A stretch of DNA of 64,000 nucleotides from Rathayibacter sp. VKM Ac-2760 (GTDB lineage: Bacteria; Actinomycetota; Actinomycetes; Actinomycetales; Microbacteriaceae). Position 1 is the stretch's first letter, and every line of letters starts with the position of its first letter. Shown one piece after another: positions 33,457 through 40,619 of this stretch. The position numbers were made by a program, and so were the translations under genes. The notes beneath the pieces were generated by a model. The model searched no databases and was not told where the DNA came from. It saw only the letters and a program-made list of their open reading frames with translations. The DNA lies in the NCBI RefSeq assembly GCF_009834185.1, contig NZ_CP047173.1, positions 620,001 through 684,000 on the forward strand, given 5' to 3'.

Positions 33457-34887
33457 GTGCCCGACTCCGACAGACGCTCGCTGACCCGCTCGCCCAGCCC
33501 CCGCCTGATCACCGCCGTCCTCGCCTTCGCGGGGATGAGCGCCTCGTTCATGCAGACGCTGGTCGTCCCGATCCAGTCCGAGCTGCCCACGCTGCTCGGC
33601 GCCGATCGGAGCGAGACCGCGTGGGTGATCACCGCGACGCTGCTCAGCGCCTGCATCCTCACCCCGGTCTCCGGCCGGCTCGGCGACCTCTACGGCAAGC
33701 GCCGGATGGCGCTCGCCGCGCTCGTCGTCCTGGTGCTCGGCTCGATCGTCTGCGCCTTCGCGGACGACGTCTGGACCCTCGTCGTCGGCCGCGCGCTCCA
33801 GGGCGCGGTGATGGGCGTCATCCCGCTCGGCATCTCGATCCTCCGCGACACCCTGCACCGCGACCGCCTGCCCGGCGCGATCGCCCTGGTCAGCGCGACG
33901 CTCGGCATCGGCGGCGCGCTCGGACTGCCGCTGAGCGCGCTGGTCGCCGAGAACCTCGACTGGCACGTGCTGTTCTGGATGTCCGCCGGACTCGGCGTGC
34001 TCGACATCGTCCTCGTGCTCCTGGTCATCCCGGTCTCGACCCTGCGCTCGCCGGGCCGCTTCGACATCGTCGGCACCATCGGCCTCGCGATCGGACTGAG
34101 CGGCATCCTGATCGCCGTCTCCCGCGGCAACGACGCGGGCTGGACGAGCCCCGCGATCCTCGGCTCCGGCCTCGGCGGCGTCGCGGTCCTGCTGATCTGG
34201 GGCTGGTACGAGCTGCGGCAGGAGAGCCCGCTCGTCGATCTGCGGGTGGCCGCCCGCCCCGCCGTCCTGTTCACGAACCTCGCCTCGGTCGCCGTCGGCT
34301 TCGCCTTCTTCGGCGCGCAGATCACCCTGCCGCAGCGCCTCGAGCTTCCCGCGGCCTCGGGCGTCGGCTTCGGCCTCAGCCTCATCGTCGCCAGCCTGGT
34401 GCTGGCGCCCTCCGGCCTCGCGATGATGGCCACCTCGCCACTCGCGGCCCGCCTCTCGGCCCAGTCGGGTCCGCGCCTGGTGCTGGTCTCGGGTGCGGCG
34501 CTGATCGCCGTCTCCTATCTGCTGATCCTCCCGTTCGGAGCGGAGGTGTGGCAGATCCTGGTGATCAACGCACTGATCGGCGTCGGCCTCGGCCTCGCCT
34601 ACGCCGCGATGCCGACGCTGATCATGCACGCCGTGCCCGCCTCCGAGACCGCGGCGGCGAACGGACTGAACTCGCTGATGCGCACGCTCGGCACGACGCT
34701 GTCGTCCGCGGTCACCGCGGCGGTCCTGGCGCAGCTGACCGTCTCGGTCGGCGCCGTCGATCTGCCGAGCTCCGAGGCGTTCCAGACCACGTTCGTCATC
34801 GGCGCGATCGGCGCCGTGGTCGCCGTGGTGCTCGGCCTGCTCATCCCGAAGGTCTCCCGCCCGGAGTCGCACCCCGCGCTGCCCTGA
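33457..34887 (+). CDS. MFS drug exporter, DHA2/QacA-like
   Basis: 476 residues with about 14 membrane segments. ETAWVITATLLSACILTPVSGRLGDLYGKRRMALAALVVLVLGSIVCA holds motif A (GRLGDLYGKRR), and LGIGGALGLPLSALVAENLDWHVLFWM is the motif C region of drug/H+ antiporters. The GTG start follows AAGGA. It is probably a single-gene unit that exports drugs or metabolites. It ends 13 bp from the stop of a convergent small membrane-protein gene. The 175-bp region upstream (33282-33456) shows no further gene. Confidence 0.9.
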   Translation: MPDSDRRSLTRSPSPRLITAVLAFAGMSASFMQTLVVPIQSELPTLLGADRSETAWVITATLLSACILTPVSGRLGDLYGKRRMALAALVVLVLGSIVCAFADDVWTLVVGRALQGAVMGVIPLGISILRDTLHRDRLPGAIALVSATLGIGGALGLPLSALVAENLDWHVLFWMSAGLGVLDIVLVLLVIPVSTLRSPGRFDIVGTIGLAIGLSGILIAVSRGNDAGWTSPAILGSGLGGVAVLLIWGWYELRQESPLVDLRVAARPAVLFTNLASVAVGFAFFGAQITLPQRLELPAASGVGFGLSLIVASLVLAPSGLAMMATSPLAARLSAQSGPRLVLVSGAALIAVSYLLILPFGAEVWQILVINALIGVGLGLAYAAMPTLIMHAVPASETAAANGLNSLMRTLGTTLSSAVTAAVLAQLTVSVGAVDLPSSEAFQTTFVIGAIGAVVAVVLGLLIPKVSRPESHPALP

Positions 34888-34900
34888 TCGCGGGCGGTGG

Positions 34901-35083
34901 TCACTCCTCGTCGAGGAGCAGCCGCTCGATCTGCAGCTCGCGCAGCCGCACCGTCGCCAGCTGGTTCTCCCGCGCCGCGATCGCGAGCCGGCAGAGCAGC
35001 ACGGCGAGGACGAGCACGATCACGACGACGGCGACGGCCGCGACGATGTACAGGATCCCGAAGACGTTGAGAGCGGAGAACAT
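34901..35083 (-). CDS. Small single-pass membrane protein, unknown function
   Basis: 60 residues: an N-terminal membrane helix (FGILYIVAAVAVVVIVLVLAVLL) and a charged amphipathic cytoplasmic tail (ARENQLATVRLRELQIERLLLDEE). I do not recognise a family. It is supported as a gene by TAGCGT (fwd 35090-35095) ending 6 nt before the ATG, codon use like its neighbours, and lack of overlap with other genes. The tail could be a short coiled coil. Confidence 0.65.
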   Translation of the reverse strand: MFSALNVFGILYIVAAVAVVVIVLVLAVLLCRLAIAARENQLATVRLRELQIERLLLDEE

Positions 35084-35206
35084 CCTCCGACGCTACCCAT
35101 CAGGGGCCGGGCGGGTCGTCCCCCAAGGGGAGGAAGGGCGACTCCTCGGAACCGCGATGGCGCTTCACATCCGGGCCCGAGGTGCCCGCGCGTAGGGTGG
35201 TCGACC

Positions 35207-35944
35207 GTGGAACCCCGATCCTCCGACCGTGCAGCGCCCGCCGTGCCCCCGCTCACGGACGAGGTGGCCCAGGCGCTCGACGCGACGACGGTCGCCGAGA
35301 TCCGGGCCCTCCGCGACGACTTCGCGCGGTTCATGCTGCAGTACAAGTTCGGCATGGACGAGATCGTCACGAAGGTGACGATCCTGCAGGAGGAGTTCCG
35401 CGAGATGCGGGAGTACAACCCGATCGAGCACGTGTCGAGCCGGCTGAAGTCCTCCGACAGCCTGATCGAGAAGATCGAGCGCAAGGGCTGCGACACCTCC
35501 TTCGAGGGCATCGCCGGCGCGATCACCGACATCGCGGGCGTCCGGATCACCTGCAGCTTCGTCTCGGACGTCTACGACGTCTTCGAGATGCTCACCTCGC
35601 AGGCCGATGTCCGCGTCCTCGAGGTGAAGGACTACATCGCCAACCCCAAGGAGAACGGCTACAAGAGCCTGCACGCGATCGTCGAGGTGCCGGTGTTCCT
35701 CTCCGGCGGCTCGGTGGACGTCTGCGTCGAGATCCAGTTCCGCACCATCGCGATGGACTTCTGGGCGAGCCTCGAGCACAAGATCTACTACAAGTACGAG
35801 CGCCAGGTGCCGCAGCAGCTGCTCGACGGCCTCGCCGACGCGGCCCGCACCGCCGCCGCGCTCGACGCGGACATGGAGCGCCTGCACCGCCAGGTCCGCG
35901 GCGAGCTGCCCCTGGACCCGGTCCTCCGCGTCGTCGACGTCTGA
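35207..35944 (+). CDS. Small alarmone synthetase (RelQ/YjbM-type GTP pyrophosphokinase)
   Basis: 245 residues containing only the RelA/SpoT synthetase domain: SRLKSSDSLIEKIERKG, IAGVRITCSFVSDVYDVFEML, KENGYKSLHAIVEVP and CVEIQFRTIAMDFWASLEHKIYYKY, closest in layout to RelQ. There is no hydrolase, TGS or ACT domain. It transfers pyrophosphate from ATP to GDP/GTP to make (p)ppGpp during stress. An N-terminal extension of about 45 residues precedes the domain. TAGGGT (35193-35198) ends 8 nt before the GTG start, with no Shine-Dalgarno, so a leaderless mRNA is likely. Confidence 0.92.
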   Translation: MEPRSSDRAAPAVPPLTDEVAQALDATTVAEIRALRDDFARFMLQYKFGMDEIVTKVTILQEEFREMREYNPIEHVSSRLKSSDSLIEKIERKGCDTSFEGIAGAITDIAGVRITCSFVSDVYDVFEMLTSQADVRVLEVKDYIANPKENGYKSLHAIVEVPVFLSGGSVDVCVEIQFRTIAMDFWASLEHKIYYKYERQVPQQLLDGLADAARTAAALDADMERLHRQVRGELPLDPVLRVVDV

Positions 35945-35960
35945 CCCGCTCGCGTCGTCC

Positions 35961-36047
35961 CGGCGATCGAGCAGCCGGCCTCGCTCGCCTGCTGATCGAG
36001 CGGCCCACCCCGCCTGCTTGCTGATCGAGCAGCCCGCCTCGCCCTCT
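35961..36047 (+). repeat. Decayed REPIN-family arms
   Basis: Three truncated arms: GCGATCGAGCAGCC, TGCTGATCGAGCGGCCC and TGCTGATCGAGCAGCCCGC. Each breaks off after about 20-30 bp, directly before the two-armed element at 36048. Confidence 0.7.
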
Positions 36048-36142
36048 TGCTGATCGAGTAGCCCGCATCGCGGGCGTATCGAGATCCACCGTCGCCCGCA
36101 CATCGGGTCTCGATCCGCCGCTGCCCGGCTGCTCGATCAGCA
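36048..36142 (-). repeat. REPIN-like two-armed element, 95-bp form
   Basis: Right-type arm TGCTGATCGAGTAGCCCGC...GTATCGAGATC first, then spacer, then GGTCTCGATCCGCC...GCTCGATCAGCA. Total 95 bp, the same as the copies at 6707 and 32742, and in the same orientation as the one at 6707. It lies between the convergent alarmone synthetase and CPBP genes. Confidence 0.8.
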
Positions 36143-36195
36143 GGCGAAGGCCTCCGAGCATGCCCGCCTGCCTGGCGATCGAGTCGAGATCCCGT

Positions 36196-37101
36196 CTACC
36201 CCAGCGCCGTCACCAGCACGAGCAGCAGCACCGCGGTCCCGTTCAGCGTCGCGTGCGAGACGATCGCCGCACCGAGGCGCCCGGTGACCGTCGAGATCCA
36301 CCCGTGCGCGAGCCCCGCGATCACGGTCGTCGCGCCGAGCGTCACGACCGTCGCCGGGTTCACCATCTGGTGCCCGTGCAGCAGAGCGAACACGAGCGTC
36401 GACGCGATCACGCTGAAGACGGCCGCCCAGACCCGGCGCCCGCGGCTGGGAGGCGCGGCGCCGTCCTTCCGCCGCAGCATCCGGTTGCGCACCGCCCGCA
36501 TCACGACGCCGCGGCAGAGGATCTCCTCGACGACCGGCGCCACCAGCACCGGGATCGCCACCGAGCTGAGCACGAACCAGAGCGGATCGGGGTCGAGCTC
36601 GAGATTCCCCTGAGCGTCCTGCAGCAGCGGTGCGAAGGCGAGCAGCACCGCCACGATCGCGATCCGCACGCCGATCCCGAGCCCGATCCCGATCGGCACG
36701 TCGATCCAGCGGAACCGCAGCCCGTAGTCGGCGGCGAGCGACCCGAGCCCGCGCAGCCGCGACGCGGCGAACGGGATGACGAGCGCGACCAGATAACTGG
36801 CGAAGGATCCCGCGAAGACGAGCCCGGGGGAGTAGGGCAGCACCCCGAAGCCGAACAGCAGGATCAGCAGCGCGAGCGGCAGCACGATCCCCGCGATGGT
36901 CAGCGCCGCCGTCGGCAGCCCCCACCGCACCCGCGGATCCGGCAGATAGAGGAGAGAGGAGTACGGAGCGTCGACCGACGGCTGCGGCTCGGGCGGCGGC
37001 GCCCACGCGAACGCGGGCCCACTCGGCACCGGCGCGCCGACGGGAGGCTGCTCGGGGGCGACGGTCGACGGATCGGGCGGCGGGAAGGCGGCGGGATTCA
37101 T
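36196..37101 (-). CDS. CPBP-family intramembrane metalloprotease
   Basis: 301 residues. A Pro-rich cytoplasmic N-terminus of about 55 residues precedes about eight membrane segments. The three CPBP/Abi motifs are present: PVVEEILCRGVVM (EExxxR), FALLHGH and SHATLNGTA. These proteases cleave within membranes and in other bacteria serve prenyl-protein-like processing or peptide self-immunity; the substrate here is unknown. TAGCCT (fwd 37111-37116) lies 9 nt before the ATG, a slightly longer spacing than in the other leaderless-type genes. Confidence 0.88.
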   Translation of the reverse strand: MNPAAFPPPDPSTVAPEQPPVGAPVPSGPAFAWAPPPEPQPSVDAPYSSLLYLPDPRVRWGLPTAALTIAGIVLPLALLILLFGFGVLPYSPGLVFAGSFASYLVALVIPFAASRLRGLGSLAADYGLRFRWIDVPIGIGLGIGVRIAIVAVLLAFAPLLQDAQGNLELDPDPLWFVLSSVAIPVLVAPVVEEILCRGVVMRAVRNRMLRRKDGAAPPSRGRRVWAAVFSVIASTLVFALLHGHQMVNPATVVTLGATTVIAGLAHGWISTVTGRLGAAIVSHATLNGTAVLLLVLVTALG

Positions 37102-37141
37102 GGCCCGCCCAGGCTACGCAGCCCAGCTGAGCGCACGGAGC

Positions 37142-37229
37142 GCACCTCCGGCTCGCAGAACCACGTCCGGCTCGCAGGATCGGTCCGTTCCCGCGAGCCG
37201 AGGTCGATTCGACGAGCCGACGAGCCGGT
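37142..37229. repeat. Single unit of the ACCTCCGGCTCG palindrome family
   Basis: CACCTCCGGCTCGCAGAACC, ACGTCCGGCTCGCAGGATCGG, TTCCCGCGAGCCGAGG: one unit with the same order of boxes as the array at 17278, between the divergent CPBP and antitoxin genes. The rest of this 230-bp gap holds the antitoxin promoter. Confidence 0.7.
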
Positions 37230-37331
37230 GCGGACGGTCGAGCTCGAGTGCATCGATCCGCAAGGCGACAAGCCCTCCGTCTCCGCGACGAGTGTTCGTT
37301 TTTTTCGATTGTGCCGAGTACGATCGATGCC

Positions 37332-37859
37332 ATGAGCACCTCCACCGATCGTCCACGCGGTGCCCTCAAGGCCCAGACGTACCTCCCCGAGGCCGGCGCC
37401 CGCGACGAGATCCTCGACTTCGCCGCGCTGATGCGCGAGCTCGAGATCTTCCTGGCGCAGAACTCGTCCAAGGCGGCGCTGGTCGACCCTCAGGGCAGGG
37501 CTCGACCCATCCCCGACGAGATCTTCCGCATCCTCGATCAGGTGACGAACGCCCTCGCCGCGGGAGAGGGCATCACCGTCGTCCCGCAGGGGGCGACGAT
37601 GACAACTCAGCAGGCCGCGGACTTCCTCGGGATCAGCCGTCCCACGCTGGTCCGCCTGTTGGAGGCGGGCGACATCGCTCATGACAAGCCCGGCCGTCAC
37701 CGTCGTGTCCGTTTGGAGGACCTGGTCGCCTACCAGGCGGACTCCCGAGCCGAACGCCGCGCCGCGCTGCGCGAACTGCGGCGGGCGAGTCTCGGCGCGA
37801 AGATCCAGGTGGGTGAGCCTGCCGCTGTGAGGCGGCGTGCGGAGCTCGACGCTGAGTGA
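37332..37859 (+). CDS. HTH-domain antitoxin (excisionase-like) of a PIN toxin pair
   Basis: 175 residues. A C-terminal excisionase/MerR-like helix-turn-helix, GATMTTQQAADFLGISRPTLVRLLEAGDIAHDKPGRHRRVRLEDLVAYQ, is preceded by a helical region of about 80 residues, and a basic tail follows. This layout is a DNA-binding antitoxin whose C-terminal end would bind and block the PIN toxin encoded next. TACGAT (37319-37324) ends 7 nt before the ATG, a leaderless layout. The stop overlaps the toxin GTG (GTGA), so translation is coupled and the two are made together. Confidence 0.85.
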   Translation: MSTSTDRPRGALKAQTYLPEAGARDEILDFAALMRELEIFLAQNSSKAALVDPQGRARPIPDEIFRILDQVTNALAAGEGITVVPQGATMTTQQAADFLGISRPTLVRLLEAGDIAHDKPGRHRRVRLEDLVAYQADSRAERRAALRELRRASLGAKIQVGEPAAVRRRAELDAE

Positions 37860-38407
37860 GATTCCCGGCCTTCTTCGACACCAACGTCCTCTACGGGGCG
37901 CTGCTCAACGACTTCGTCCTCGAACTCGCTGATCGCGGGCTGTTCCGGCCGCTGTGGTCGAAGGACGTCCTGTTCGAGCTGGCGAAGAACCTGGTCAAGA
38001 ACGGGGAGGACCCGGTTCTCGTCGAGAAGCGCGTCGGCACGATGGAGCGCTGCTTCGCCGACGCGATGGTCACCGGCTACGACGACCTGGTGCCCACGAT
38101 GACGAACGACGAGAAGGATCGGCACGTCCTCGCCGCCGCCGTCCGTGGTGGCGCCGAGGTGCTGGTGACGTTCAACACGAAGGACTTCCCGCCGGGGTCC
38201 GTCGAACCGTTCGACCTCGAGATCCTCCACCCCGACGTCTTCCTGCTGGATCAGCTCGACCTGTACCGCGCGCCGACGCTCCGCGCCCTGGTCGAGCTCG
38301 TCGAGGGGTACGACTCTCCGGCGATGACCGTCGACGACTTCCTGCTCGCACTCGCCCGCGCCGGGGTGCCGCAGTTCGTGGCCGCCGTCCGGTCGAAGCT
38401 CGACTGA
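37856..38407 (+). CDS. PIN-domain toxin (VapC-like ribonuclease)
   Basis: 183 residues with the PIN fold: FFDTNVLYGALL holds the first catalytic Asp, WSKDVLFELAKNLVKNG the conserved Glu, and NDEKDRHVLAAAVRGGAEVLVTFNTKDFP the later acidic residues. These Mg2+-dependent ribonucleases commonly cut tRNA or rRNA. It is expressed from the antitoxin promoter through a 4-bp GTGA overlap. The pair ends just before tRNA-Phe. The toxin is longer than classic ~130-residue VapC proteins and carries an extra C-terminal helical segment. Confidence 0.87.
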   Translation: MRFPAFFDTNVLYGALLNDFVLELADRGLFRPLWSKDVLFELAKNLVKNGEDPVLVEKRVGTMERCFADAMVTGYDDLVPTMTNDEKDRHVLAAAVRGGAEVLVTFNTKDFPPGSVEPFDLEILHPDVFLLDQLDLYRAPTLRALVELVEGYDSPAMTVDDFLLALARAGVPQFVAAVRSKLD

Positions 38408-38496
38408 CCCGTCCCGAAGGGACCGAGGCAGGAGCGTCACGCGCCGGCCGCCGGGCGGCGGCTCACGCGGCGGCCGGGCCGACCCGTTAACGGAAG

Positions 38497-38530
38497 AAAC
38501 CCCCGCCATGTAGAAGCTAGGCGAGGGTTT
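38497..38530 (-). terminator. Terminator after tRNA-Phe
   Basis: Arms 38497-38507 and 38520-38530 (AAACCCCCGCC with GGCGAGGGTTT, one mismatch, 12-nt loop). Read on the minus strand it is followed by TTTCTTCC, directly after the tRNA-Phe 3' end. Confidence 0.75.
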
Positions 38531-38533
38531 CCG

Positions 38534-38606
38534 TGGCTCCGACGGGCGTCGATCCCGTGACCTCACGATTTTCAGTCGTGCGCTCTACCAACTGAGCTAC
38601 AGAGCC
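38534..38606 (-). tRNA. tRNA-Phe (anticodon GAA)
   Basis: 73 nt. Cloverleaf on the minus strand: acceptor GGCTCTG/CGGAGCC, D-arm with GTAGCTCAGTTGGTAGAGC, anticodon loop ACTGAAAATC with GAA, T-arm ending GGATCGACGCCC, discriminator A. CCA is not encoded. Confidence 0.95.
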
Positions 38607-38669
38607 GTGGCGAGGAGCCGTCCGAGGACGACCGTGCCGCGAGGAGACGAACTCGTCGTCTCCTGGAAA

Positions 38670-38693
38670 AGGCCCTTCCTCTCGGAAGGGCCT
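38670..38693 (-). terminator. Terminator between tRNA-Asp and tRNA-Phe
   Basis: A perfect 10-bp stem AGGCCCTTCC/GGAAGGGCCT with a 4-nt loop. On the minus strand it is followed by TTTCC (complement of fwd 38667-38670). It lies 5 nt after the tRNA-Asp 3' end, so tRNA-Phe probably has its own promoter. Confidence 0.85.
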
Positions 38694-38698
38694 CTCTG

Positions 38699-38772
38699 CG
38701 ACCCTGACGGGACTTGAACCCGCGACCTCCGCCGTGACAGGGCGGCACGCTAACCAGCTGCGCTACAGGGCC
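38699..38772 (-). tRNA. tRNA-Asp (anticodon GTC)
   Basis: 74 nt. Acceptor GGCCCTG/CAGGGTC, anticodon loop CCTGTCACGG with GTC, T-loop GGTTCAAGTCC, discriminator G as expected for Asp. CCA is not encoded. Confidence 0.95.
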
Positions 38773-38882
38773 TCGTTGCGAAGACAAGCATACTGCCTTC
38801 GAGGCTGTTCGATTTTCACATCCCGTCCGTCTCCGGCCGTTCTGCGGTGGTGCACTTCTCTTGCTGCGGTAGCCCTCATCCG

Positions 38883-38955
38883 TGACCCCAACGGGATTCG
38901 AACCCGTGCTGCCGCCGTGAAAGGGCGGTGTCCTAGGCCACTAAACGATGGGGCC
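38883..38955 (-). tRNA. tRNA-Glu (anticodon TTC)
   Basis: 73 nt. Acceptor GGCCCCA/TGGGGTC, D-arm CGTTTAGTGGCCTAGGACA, anticodon loop CCTTTCACGG with TTC, T-loop GGTTCGAATCC, discriminator A. It is 110 bp upstream of tRNA-Asp on the minus strand. Confidence 0.95.
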
Positions 38956-39211
38956 GGAAGCTCGCCGGGGCGACCTGCGGCCGACCCACCATGACTACCG
39001 ACACGCAAGCATAGGGACAGCGGGCCGGATATGCAAAATCGGTCGCTCGACACCCGACGAAGCACGCCAGCACCCCGTGTGCCCCGGACGGGCGACGCCG
39101 ATCTCTAGGTCTACGGGAGGGCCTTGACTAGTGTTGGTCGGAATCATCACTCCCGCGCGTCGGAGCCGCACCGCCGCCGAGGGAGGACTCCGTCTCCAGC
39201 TCCGAGGTCCC

Positions 39212-40619
39212 ATGCTCCACTCCCCGCGCCGTTCCCGCCCCGCACGCCCCTCCGGCGCGCCGCGGCTCGGCCGTCTCCGCGGCACGGCCCTCGTCTCGGC
39301 CGCGGTGGCCCTGCTCGCGGGCCTGCTGGTCGCTCCGCCCGCTCAGGCGGCCGAGTACCCCAGCTGGGCCGACGTCGAGGCGGCGAAGGGCAACACCCAG
39401 GCGGCGGCCGCGCAGGTGGAGAACATCACCTCGCTGATCGCCGGACTGCAGGGCGAGGTCGCGGCGGCGCAGGAGCTGGCGCAGCAGCGCGGCGACGAGT
39501 ACTTCGCGGCGCAGCAGAAGTTCGACGAGGCGTCCGACGAGGCGACCAGGCTCGAGACCCAGGCGACCGCCAGCGCCGACGAGGCCGATGCCGCCTCGCA
39601 GCAGGCGGGCCTGCTGGCCGCTCAGCTCTACCGCACCACCGGCACCGATCTGTCGGTCAACATCTTCCTCGACGGCGAGGGCGGCAAGGCCGACGACCTC
39701 CTGGGCCGCATCGGCAACATGACCAAGCTGGTCGAGCGCTCCAACGCGATCTACGAGCAGGCCAGCACCGCGAAGAACACCGCCGCGTCGCTCGGCGACC
39801 AGGCGGAGGTGGCGACGGCCGCGCGCGAGCAGCTCCGCGTCGCCGCGGAGAGCAAGCTCGCCGAGGCGACGGCCGCGCAGGCCGCCTCGGAGGCCGCGCT
39901 CACCGAGCAGCAGAACCAGAGCATCGTCCTCGAGCAGCAGCTCGCCGCCCTCCGCGACACCGAGTCGACGACCGTCGCCGAGTACGAGGCCGGCGTCGCC
40001 GCCCGCGAGGCGGAGCGGCTGGCCAGGCTCGCCGCGGAGGAGGCCGCTCGTCAGGCGCAGGCCGAGGCCGCGCGTCAGGCCGCGGCGGCCGCTCGTGCCG
40101 CGGCCGCGGCGTCTGCGCCCTCCGGCGGCGGCGGCCGGGGGCGGCGGCTACGTCGCTCCGGCCCCCTCCGCGGGCGGCGGCTCGACCGCGGTCAACGACT
40201 CCGGCTGGGTGCGCCCCGCGTCGGGCCGGATCACCGGCACCTTCGGGCCGCGCGGCAGCCTCTCCACCGGCGGCGGCTCGACCAGCTCCTTCCACCGCGG
40301 CACCGACATCGCCGGCGGCTGCGGCATCCCGATCTTCGCCGCCCACAGCGGGACGGTGACCTACGCGGGCTGGTTCGGCACCTACGGCAACTGGATCGAG
40401 ATCAGCAACGGCGACGGCATCAGCACCGGCTACGCGCACATCATGCCCGGCGGCGTCTACGTCGCCGTCGGCCAGCGGGTCGAGGCGGGCGAGCAGATCG
40501 CCGCCGTCGGCACCACGGGCGCCTCCACCGGCTGCCACCTGCACTACGAGACCCGCGTCAACGGCACCGCCGTGGACGCCCAGCCGTTCATGGCCGCACG
40601 AGGAGTGACACTTGGTTGA
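39212..40619 (+). pseudogene. M23 peptidase with coiled coil, frameshifted at 40136
   Basis: Signal peptide (VSAAVALLAGLLVAPPAQAAEYP), an Ala/Glu-rich coiled coil of about 250 residues, a Gly-rich linker, then a LytM/M23 domain with zinc ligands FHRGTDIAG and CHLHYE. The first part is read in one frame from ATG 39212. After base 40135 the family sequence continues in the +1 frame (GGGGYVAPAPSAGGG...) to the stop at 40617-40619. One extra base, c40136, within a GGC run accounts for this. It may be a sequencing error in a GC-rich tract or a real mutation. Intact, it would be a secreted peptidoglycan endopeptidase or an activator of amidases at the septum. It is followed directly by an NlpC/P60 gene with a similar N-terminal coiled coil. 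Confidence 0.8.

Noticed and set aside
34901..35083. Treating the 60-codon minus-strand frame as a shadow of a longer plus-strand frame (33621-35195).
   Set aside because: The plus-strand frame is Arg-rich shadow sequence past the end of the MFS gene, while the minus-strand frame has a clean membrane helix and a -10 box at the usual distance, so the minus-strand gene is kept.
37142..38606. An integrative element with att sites around tRNA-Phe.
   Set aside because: No integrase gene, no second copy of the tRNA 3' end and no phage genes are visible; only the toxin-antitoxin pair hints at past integration.
39131..39211. A longer start (GTG 39131) for the M23 peptidase.
   Set aside because: The extra 27 residues would precede the signal peptide and lie across TAGTGT at 39129-39134, a likely -10 box; the ATG at 39212 gives a normal signal peptide.
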